Below are positions 57,300-64,000 of a stretch of 64,000 bases of DNA, piece by piece (position 1 is the first letter of the stretch; every line of letters starts with the position of its first letter). Below the pieces are notes generated by a model, which was not told the origin of the DNA, ran no database searches, and saw only the letters and a list, made by a program, of their open reading frames with translations. Source of the stretch: Macrotis lagotis (Eukaryota; Chordata; Mammalia; Peramelemorphia; Peramelidae); NCBI RefSeq assembly GCF_037893015.1, contig NC_133658.1:141589822-141653821 (forward strand), read 5' to 3'. The translations under genes were made by a program, and so were the position numbers.

Positions 57300-57840
57300 G
57301 TTTCTGACTTCAGATTAAAAGTGAATTTAGATTGAATCAGGCAAATAGTTTTTTTAATTGAGCAATTTATTTTTTTCCAATTGATATTTTAGTTTTTCAA
57401 TTACATGTTATGAAAGTTTTCAAAATTCATCCACATGAATATGAATATTCTCAAGCTACATAATTTCCTTTCAACCTTCCTTCTTACCCCACTCTCTTCA
57501 GCGGGGAACAGTTTAGTGAATATTGTACCTACACATTTGTGTTTAACATGTTTACAGATTATTCATTTTCTGAATGATGAATTAAGATTAAGGGAAAAGA
57601 AAGGAAACCATGAGATAGGAAAGAAAAGCATAAGAGAAAAATTTTAAAATGTAGTATTCATTCAGATTCTGTGGGGGTTCTTTTTGGTAATGTAAATTTA
57701 AATGAATAGCATTGTCCATAGCAGGTCTCTTAGAATTGTCCTAGCTTTCTGAATTGCTGAGAGGAGCTGCATCCATCAAGGTTGATCAATTCACAATGTT
57801 GTGAATGTGTATAATGTTCTTGGTTCAGGCAAATAGTCTT
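57300..57840 (-). mobile_element. L1 3' end, minus
   Basis: Parallels 36650-37150: TACATGTTATGAAAGTTTTC, GCATTGTCCATAGCAGGTCT, GAGAGGAGCTGCATCCATCA, TCACAATGTTGTGAATGTG. It stops abruptly at 'cttggttc'. Confidence 0.75.
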
Positions 57841-57889
57841 TACTTCAGTTTTCCATTGACATGCAATACACTAAAATTTAGTGAGCTAA

Positions 57890-58260
57890 ATCCTGATACT
57901 GTTTCTTCCTACTTGTGTAACATTGGTTCCAAATCCTGGTTCTGTTTCTTACTACTTCCTACTTGTGTGATATTGGAGAAGTCACTAATCTCTCTAGTTC
58001 TCAGCTTATCTATAAAATAAGAGGGATGTATTAGATTACAGAAATTAATATTTCCATGGTAACTTAAGGTTTGCAAAACTCCACAACATTATCTTGTAAA
58101 GTATGAGAGGCATTATAATCATCATTTTATAGTTAGATGCTTGAAAGATTTGCTCATTGTCAAGAGTTTAAAAAAAAAGCATCAAAATTAGAATTGAAGT
58201 CAGTTGTCTCTTGATTTTAAGCCCTTTTCTATTATATTACTCTGATTTCTCAATTAACAC
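57890..58260 (+). mobile_element. MIR-type remnants, plus
   Basis: 'acttgtgtgatattggagaagtcact' and CTCAGCTTATCTATAAAATA are a MIR core. 58070-58260 (AGGTTTGCAAAACTCCACAA, CATCATTTTATAGTTAGATG) is another MIR/L2-tail remnant. Confidence 0.55.
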
Positions 58261-58619
58261 TAAACCCTAAATGTCTCTGACCTTTTAATGTATCTTTTAA
58301 ATTTTGAATATTATTCTAGAGATGACAGAAAATAATAATAAATTTAGGACCTTTATGATGGTTTTGTATTTTTATTTTCTTTAGCATAATTCCAAATTCT
58401 TTTTCAGAATTGGTGAACCAATTGTCTGCTTATGCAACCCTGGTCTGATTATCACAACAGGCAGGGATCCCACCCTATGTTTGAAACACAAAAAATTGTA
58501 CAAAGGTTTTATGTGATGAAAGCAATATATGGTGCAAATTTGTACAGTTGGTGTACATCTTTTGCAAAGATGATTCCTCACTACTGGCACATGGACTATA
58601 TATACAAAATCCAGTAGAT

Positions 58620-59490
58620 TGAAAGATGAACAATTCTTTTTGTGATAGAACTCAGCAGGTATCATGTCCAAATAACAGTGTGGTATGAACAAGGTTGGCA
58701 AATGAAGGCCAACTCACTGAAGTCATAGATGGATGCATGTTTTTCTGCATGGCCACAGTGAAGGAGAGTTCCATGTAGCTGGGGTAGGTTTTGCAATCAA
58801 AACTAATTTAGTCAACAAGCTTGTATGCCTATTAAAATGAGGGAATGCCACTTGCAAGAAAATGCCATACCACCATCATCAGTGCCCAAGCTCCCACCAA
58901 GACAAATTCTGATGAGTTCAAAGAAAAATTTTATGACGTCCTAGAGATCCATATCATCATTGTATCAAAAGAGAACAAGCTTATAATTCTGGATGTTTTC
59001 AATAGGCTCAGACTACCAGATATGTCTTCTGTTTACCTAAATGCAATAAAAATTCCTGGATACAGCCTCACAGCAAACATTAGTATCTAATAGAGTACTT
59101 GCTCATAAGGAAAAGAGACAGATAGGATATGAGAGCAGAGTGCTGGACTTATCCTAGACTCATCCTCTCCAAACTAACCAAAATGGTGACCCTAAGGCAG
59201 AATGAATACCAGCAGAATTAATGTCAAGTGCTTCTCTGAGTGGGAACAATTTGTGGCTAACTTGGAAGGAAAGTTAACTAACACACAGTTGTCCACAATA
59301 TGGAACAGAAAAGGAATAGCTTTCAGAGATTTGCTCATCTGGGTCAGAACACTTGCAGACATCAAGTCTGGCTTGTTGAAAATGATGGGGAAATACAGAA
59401 ATCACTAAAAGAAAAACCACAGATTTACCAGCAGGATAGCTCTTCCATTTTTATGAAGGCAGCATTTAATTCTATCAAAAGTAAAGGATA
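58620..59490 (+). mobile_element. RTE-clade LINE fragment (endonuclease to linker), plus
   Basis: Frame 58845-59090 contains MPLARKCHTTIISAQAPTKT and ENKLIILDVFNRL. This is the RTE endonuclease motif pair (IISAYAPT, LIILGDFNARVG) with the catalytic GDFN changed to LDVFN. 59355-59490 carries ENDGEIQKSLKEK and the linker before RT. Frames are broken. Confidence 0.8.
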
Positions 59491-61280
59491 AACTTTTTTA
59501 AAAGCAGGATTCTTAACTCAGTAAGAAGGCAGATGACAAGCAAGTACAGGAAGTAGAGGAAAAATTGGGAAGAGAAATGAGAGCAATGAAGGTAAATCAT
59601 GAAAACCAAGTCAGCAGCTTGGTGAAAAAAATACAAAAAATACTTAAGAAAATAACATTTTAAAAACCAGTTTGGGCTAAATGGAATAAAATAAGCCAAA
59701 AGGCAAACAAGGAAAAGAATGCTTTAAAAAAGCAGAATTGGCTGACTGGAAAAGGACATTAAAAAAACTCTCTGAAGAAAATAACTCCTTCAAATGTAAA
59801 ATGGAACTAAAGGAAGCTGATGGTTTTGCAAGAAATCAAGAAAAAATAAACAATATCAAAATGAAAAATTAGAAGAAAATGTGAAATATCTCATTGGAAA
59901 AACAACTGACCCAGAAAACAGATCTGAGAGATAATTAAAAAGATTTTTGGATACTTGAAAGTCATGATGAGGAAAAGAGCCTAGACTTCATTTTTCCTGA
60001 AATAATGCAGCAAAATTGTCCTGAGGTCCTAGAAGCAGAGAGTAAAATAGAAAATGAGGGAATTCATCAATCACCTCCTGAAAGAGATCCCAAAAGAAAA
60101 ACTCCCAGGAGTATTATAGTCAAATTCCAAAACTCCCAAGTCCAAGAGCAAGTACTACGAGCTACAGGAAACAAACAATTTAACTACCATGGCTCTACAG
60201 TTAGGATTACACAGGATTTGGCAACATTTGTATTAAGGGCTCACAGGGCTTGGAATATGATATTCTGGAAAACAAAAGATCTTGGTGTACAACTGAGAAT
60301 CAACTACTCAGCAAAACCAAATATCCTCTTCCAGGGGAAAATATGGATTTTCAATGAAACAGGGGTCTTTAAAACTTTTCCTTTTGGAAAGACCAGAGCT
60401 GAAGAGCAAGTTTGTTCTCCATGTACAGGACTTGGGTGAAGCATAACTGAGAAGGTGGATGGGAAGGACTAATTATGAGGGATTTAATGATGCTGAACTG
60501 TATACATTCCTGCATGGGAAGAAGATACTGATAATTCATATGAACCTTCTCATTTATAACAACAATCAGAAGGAACATGTATAAGGCACAGGAAGGAATT
60601 GAATATAATGGTATAATACAGTATAAAAATGGAGTTAATGGATGATAAAGGAAAGTACTGGGAGGAAGGGAAAAGCGAGGAAGAAGGGACTAAGATATTT
60701 CACATAAAAGAGTCAAGAAAAAGCTCTTGCAATGGAGGGGGGGGGGAGGTGAGGGAGAATAAGTGAACCTTCATTCTCATCAGAAATGGTTCAGAGAAGA
60801 AATAACATATACACTTAATTGTATATAGAAATCTATCTTACCCTAGAGAAAATGAAAGGAAAGGGATGGGATAAGGGGGATGAGGGAGAGGAGGGTAGAA
60901 GTAGATGATAGAAAAGAGGGAAGATCGTGGGAGAGGGTGCTCAGGTACAATACACTTCTGAGCAGGGACAGGGAGAAAGGAGAGAGAATAGAATAAATGA
61001 GTGTGGGGAGGAATAGGATGGAGGGAAATACAGCTAGTAATAGTGACTGTGGGAAAAGATATTGAAGCAATATCAAAGCAACTTCTCAGAAGGCAACTCA
61101 TCCTAGAGACAGAGCTGTTAGAACCTGAACACAGACTGAACTACACTTTTTTTCCCCTCTCTCATTATTCTTGACATTTCTCTTTTTTTAGGGGAGAGAG
61201 GTTTATGTTTACTTTCACAGCAAGATAATTGCAATAATATAAAATAATTAAATCATAAAAGAAAAAAAGTAAAAAAATAA
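59490..61280 (+). mobile_element. L1 ORF1 and inter-ORF region, plus
   Basis: Frame 60005-60439 (144 codons) holds ORF1 RRM and C-terminal domains: QNCPEVLEAESKIENEGIHQ, TPRSIIVKFQN, STVRITQDLA, LRINYSAKPNILFQGKIWIF. Upstream 59.7-60.0 kb is a degenerate coiled coil. 60.45-61.14 kb is the sense inter-ORF region. ORF2 is missing. The orientation is opposite to the copies at 51.7-56.2 kb, making inverted repeats in intron 6. Confidence 0.8.
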
Positions 61281-61319
61281 AATTATAAACCAATTTCTCA
61301 AAGAGATTGCTTTTTCTCA

Positions 61320-61450
61320 TATCTTTTAACTGTAAGTGTCCCACAGGGTTCTGTCCTGATTCCTCTTCTCTCTCTAGACTATTTTATTTGGTGATCTCAT
61401 TAGCTCCCATGAATTTTTCCCATCTCTATGCTGGTGATTCTCAAATGTAA
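61320..61450 (+). mobile_element. L2 RT fragment, plus
   Basis: TGTCCCACAGGGTTCTGTCC, TGATTCCTCTTCTCTCTC and CATCTCTATGCTGGTGATTC are the L2 reverse transcriptase core. Confidence 0.75.
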
Positions 61451-61941
61451 CTATCTTGGTCTAACTTTTTTATGACTTTGTAAATAACTCTGATTAGCAC
61501 AATAAACAACTGCAGAGGATTCGTGATGAAACATGCTCTCACCTTTTGAAAGTGAATGATTTTGGATGGCAGATCAGGACAGATTTTTAGAATATGGTTG
61601 ATGTGGGAATTTTGCTTCGCTTGATTATGCATATTTTATAAGGGTTTTGTTTCCCTTTTTAATGGAGATTGGGAAAAGGTAGAGAGAAAATAAATTTCTG
61701 TTAACCAAAAAAAATGTAATAAAAATATGAAATTCTTGTAATGTAGTCATGCAGCAATTGGGATTTGGATGAGTATTCCCATTGTGCCATTGTGATGATC
61801 AAATACCCAATTAAGTTTTATGTTCTAAATGTTCTACTTCTTTCAGTTCATTAGCAATACCCTAAAAGATTCAAAATTAGATAAACTATATGAGAAGTGT
61901 TAAATATTGACATGTTCTTGTGTTCCTTTTATCAATTTCAG

Positions 61942-62010
61942 TCTCAATTATATTATTTATCATCTTTCTCTGGGTATCTGGAAATGCATGTTGTAGTGGA
62001 AAAAAATCTG
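61942..62010 (+). CDS. ADAM18-like: ADAM gene coding exon 7: metalloprotease start
   Basis: A 69-nt, phase 0-0 exon from ...TCAATTTCAG to GTAAGT. It encodes residues 172-194, ending SGYLEMHVVVEKNL. Y-L/I-E-M-H-V/I-V-V/I-x-K marks the first strand of the ADAM metalloprotease domain. Both splice sites are strong. Confidence 0.95.
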
Positions 62011-62766
62011 GTAAGTTCACCTAATTTTTTGGTCCCTCTTTTCTAACCTTTGCAGTTATCTTATTTGTCCTCTCATTTTTACTTTTCTACTTCAAAAATG
62101 AATAAAATGAAGTTCAAAGGAGTATTTGAAATATCTTCTGACACTAGTATTGATTTTTTAAAATTTTCAACAAATATTAGTTGAATGCTAGTTGTGGTCC
62201 AGGTACTGTTGTAAATCATTCTATAGAACTGAACTATATTCAATAACATAGAGATAATCAATCTATAGTAGTATATTGTTGTTATTAATACACATTCAAA
62301 TTATGTATTAGATATAATCTTTAGTTGATATATTCTAAAATTTTGGAAACTAAATTTTTTTCTTTATATTACCAGGTTAGTGAGAAATATTTACTGAGTG
62401 ATTTTTGATAGCAGAAAATAAAGGATTCCAGAGAATTTTAAAACTTTTCATTCCAATGATTAATCAGTCACAGCCTAAAGACAGACATGCTTAATTCTCT
62501 TACATTTTTCTTCCTAGGTAGTAGTTGAGAGTTTAACTGCTCTCCTTAATCAGATTTCTTGCTCTCTTAAGACGTAGTTCCTTATATAATGTTCTCATTA
62601 TGTAAAAATTAATTTCTTCTCTTCTCTAAATTTAAGATTTATATTTTGAATCAATAGATTGTATTTGCTTGATAATTAGCCTAGTTCCTAGGGGCAAATG
62701 TTATAACTAAAGAAAATATATCATTAAATTATTTTACTCAGACTTTAAAACTATTATTTTTTTCAG

Positions 62767-62838
62767 TATAACTTTATGGGATCTGATGTAAACCTTGTTA
62801 CTCAGAAAATTGCCATGGTTATTGGACTTGTCAGCACA
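62767..62838 (+). CDS. ADAM18-like: ADAM gene coding exon 8: metalloprotease domain
   Basis: A 72-nt, phase 0-0 exon from ...TTTTTTTCAG to GTAAGT, encoding residues 195-218, YNFMGSDVNLVTQKIAMVIG then LVST. Y-x-x-M-G-S-D-x-x-x-V-T-Q-K is the first helix of the domain in ADAM2/18/32. The next exon, expected to encode the strand with SSLELW, is not found before 64000. Confidence 0.95.
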
Positions 62839-63039
62839 GTAAGTTTTTGCCTTTTCTTGTTTCTTGATATGTGGAGTTGCCTCAGGCAGATATCTAATAT
62901 TATAATTTGCGGGGTAAATTTAGGGTACTATTGTATAAGGGGTACATGTGTTCCTTATGTCAGAAAATCCATACCCTGGTGATTTCTATAGAATATAGGG
63001 ACAAATAATATCAAAATGATTCATATGCACACAAAAACT

Positions 63040-63190
63040 TTAAGTTTACATAGAACTTTCCTTTCAACAACCCTGAGGGATACTTATTGTGCTAATAACT
63101 TGTCCATCATTAACCAGGTCAGAAAGTATCAAGACAGGGTTTTAACCTAGGCATCTTGTCTCCAAATAGAGTGGCTTCAGCTATTTCATA
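63040..63190 (+). mobile_element. MIR/L2-tail remnant, plus
   Basis: 'tttcaacaaccctgagggatactta' and CAGGTCAGAAAGTATCAAGA with GGGTTTTAACCTAGGCAT resemble the MIR3/THER 3' half. Confidence 0.5.
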
Positions 63191-63300
63191 AAATAGATAC
63201 TTGATTTATGTTGCTTTAGATGAACAGTTAGCAAAGTGAAGACCACAGACCTTTGGAATGCCCAGAAACTTTTTCATGAGCCTGTAAGATTAATTTTTGT

Positions 63301-63343
63301 AATAATAATAATAATAATAATAATAATTATTATTATTATTATT
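63301..63343. repeat. (AAT)n(ATT)n palindromic microsatellite
   Basis: About nine AAT units run directly into about five to six ATT units, forming a perfect inverted repeat without spacer. Confidence 0.95.
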
Positions 63344-63459
63344 TGCCTATTAAAATACTCCTCCCTTTCCCAACTACATATTTGTTGAAGCCACATTTTC
63401 TTCATAAACTTCAACCAGAATTACAGCATGACAAATTGAATGCAGAAGCAGTTATAAAA

Positions 63460-63647
63460 ATACATCTATTGGGGTGGCTAGGTGGCGCAGTGGATAAAGC
63501 ATTGGCCCTGGAGTCAGGAGTACCTGGGTTCAAATCTGGTCTCAGACACTTAATAATTACCTAGCCATGTGGCCTTGGGCAAGCCACTTAACCCCATTTG
63601 CCTTGCAAAAACCTAAATAACAAAACAAAACAAAACAATACATCTAT
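63460..63647 (+). mobile_element. Marsupial SINE with target duplication, plus
   Basis: ATACATCTAT is at 63460-63469 and 63638-63647. The insert starts GGGGTGGCTAGGTGGCGCAG and ends GCCTTGCAAAAACC plus a CAAAA-repeat tail. Near consensus, so relatively young. Confidence 0.95.
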
Positions 63648-63672
63648 CTTCTATTAAGAAAGACATTAAATG

Positions 63673-63800
63673 GCTAGCTAGAGAACTGGCCCTGGAGTAA
63701 GGAGGGCCTGAGTTCAAATCTGACATCAGACACTTGATACTTACTAGCTTTGTGACATTGGAAAACTCACTTAACCCCAATTGTCTCAAGAAATAAAAGG
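63673..63800 (+). mobile_element. SINE, plus, head partly deleted
   Basis: GCTAGCTAGAGAACTGGCCC, AGTTCAAATCTGACATCAGA, TAACCCCAATTGTCTCAAG. This subfamily has the 'attgtctcaag' tail rather than 'gccttgcaaaa'. Confidence 0.88.
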
Positions 63801-63854
63801 TATTAAAGAAATTTGCAAAAGTATGAAAATTGATGCTACTATTTTCTTTTTCTT

Positions 63855-64000
63855 GTAGAATGCATGCAACTCCATCCTCCTAGGCCCTAAGGCTGGCAAG
63901 TTAGCGCTCATCCTGAATTTCTCACTTTTAGTCTTCATATACAAGTTGTTGCCAAGATGCATTGATTTCACCTTTGCAACAAATCTTGAATATGCCTTCT
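63855..64000 (+). mobile_element. L2 fragment at window end, plus
   Basis: 'ccatcctcctaggccctaaggctgg', GTTGCCAAGATGCATTGATT and CAAATCTTGAATATGCCTTC follow the L2 ORF2 order seen at 10.9-11.1 kb. It probably continues past the window. Confidence 0.65.

Larger units (their letters stand above)
3634..62838 (+). other. ADAM18-like: ADAM-family gene, eight coding exons (5' part; continues past window)
   Basis: This spliced gene encodes the N-terminal part of a membrane ADAM protein. The joined exons give 218 codons without a stop: signal peptide (residues 1-13), prodomain (about 16-180) and the start of the reprolysin metalloprotease domain (from about 183, YLEMHVVVEKNL). All introns are GT-AG and every junction keeps frame (phases 1,0,2,0,2,0,0). 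The exon sizes 79, 77, 69 and 72 nt are those I recall for this family. Wording is closest to ADAM18 and ADAM2, for example CFYQGHVADFPKSFVTL and YNFMGSDVNLVTQKIAMVIG. ADAM3, ADAM5 and ADAM32 are close relatives and cannot be excluded. Members of this clade are sperm surface proteins, so testis expression is expected. The zinc site, disintegrin, Cys-rich, EGF and membrane segments lie beyond 64000. Confidence 0.88.

Noticed and set aside
63859..64000. Possible ADAM exon 9 after a TTTCTTTTTCTTGTAG acceptor-like sequence, and the minus frame 63786-63971
   Set aside because: The translation does not resemble the expected SSLELW segment. The stretch follows L2 ORF2 order (GTTGCCAAG ... CTTGAATATG) instead.
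1..64000. CRISPR array, operon or phage-like system
   Set aside because: Composition, SINE/LINE content and spliced exons are mammalian. The regularly repeated units present are microsatellites, coil repeats or SINEs.

Overview
The window looks like genomic DNA from a marsupial. It is AT-rich and packed with interspersed repeats, and only about 1 % of it is recognisably protein-coding. The organism call rests on dozens of copies of tRNA-derived SINEs with the marsupial-style head (GGGGCAGCTAGGTGGCGCAG) and a body ending in CACTTAACCCC plus an A-rich tail. L1, L2 and RTE LINEs in the mixture known from metatherian genomes support it. The species cannot be read from the sequence.

One host gene spans almost the whole window on the + strand. 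It encodes an ADAM-family protein (a disintegrin and metalloprotease), in the ADAM2/3/5/18/32 clade of reproductive-tract ADAMs. Eight coding exons can be placed by reading frame, GT-AG splice sites and compatible phases: 3634-3679, 14691-14770, 31938-31993, 47796-47874, 50347-50423, 51311-51485, 61942-62010 and 62767-62838. Joined, they give 654 nt (218 codons) with no stop: signal peptide, prodomain and the first strand and helix of the metalloprotease domain. The rest of the gene lies beyond base 64000. The start sits just downstream of the only CpG-rich patch in the window (about 3240-3600), the likely promoter.

The introns are mosaics of transposable elements. Intron 1 (3.7-14.7 kb) holds L2, a 3' RTE piece and degenerate L1. 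Intron 2 (14.8-31.9 kb) holds a degenerate L1, a Tigger-like fragment next to a pogo-like DNA transposon, an L2, a repeat-poor block, and a small LTR retrovirus-like element at 22.2-24.1 kb. That element has paired LTRs, a Lys-type primer binding site, a polypurine tract and 6-bp target duplications, and carries a segment resembling cellular CD164 (endolyn) mRNA instead of gag-pol. Intron 3 (32.0-47.8 kb) contains a nearly complete antisense L1 of about 7 kb that split an older L2, with a diverged target duplication still visible. Intron 6 (51.5-61.9 kb) contains a stack of L1 pieces, including duplicated ORF1/inter-ORF segments and two 5' ends in the same orientation, plus an RTE endonuclease fragment and a sense-strand L1 ORF1.

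No bacterial-type operon, CRISPR array, rRNA or functional tRNA gene was seen. Repeat family names are assigned by recognition of conserved segments only. Boundaries of old repeats are approximate (tens of bases), whereas exon and target-site-duplication coordinates were read base by base.
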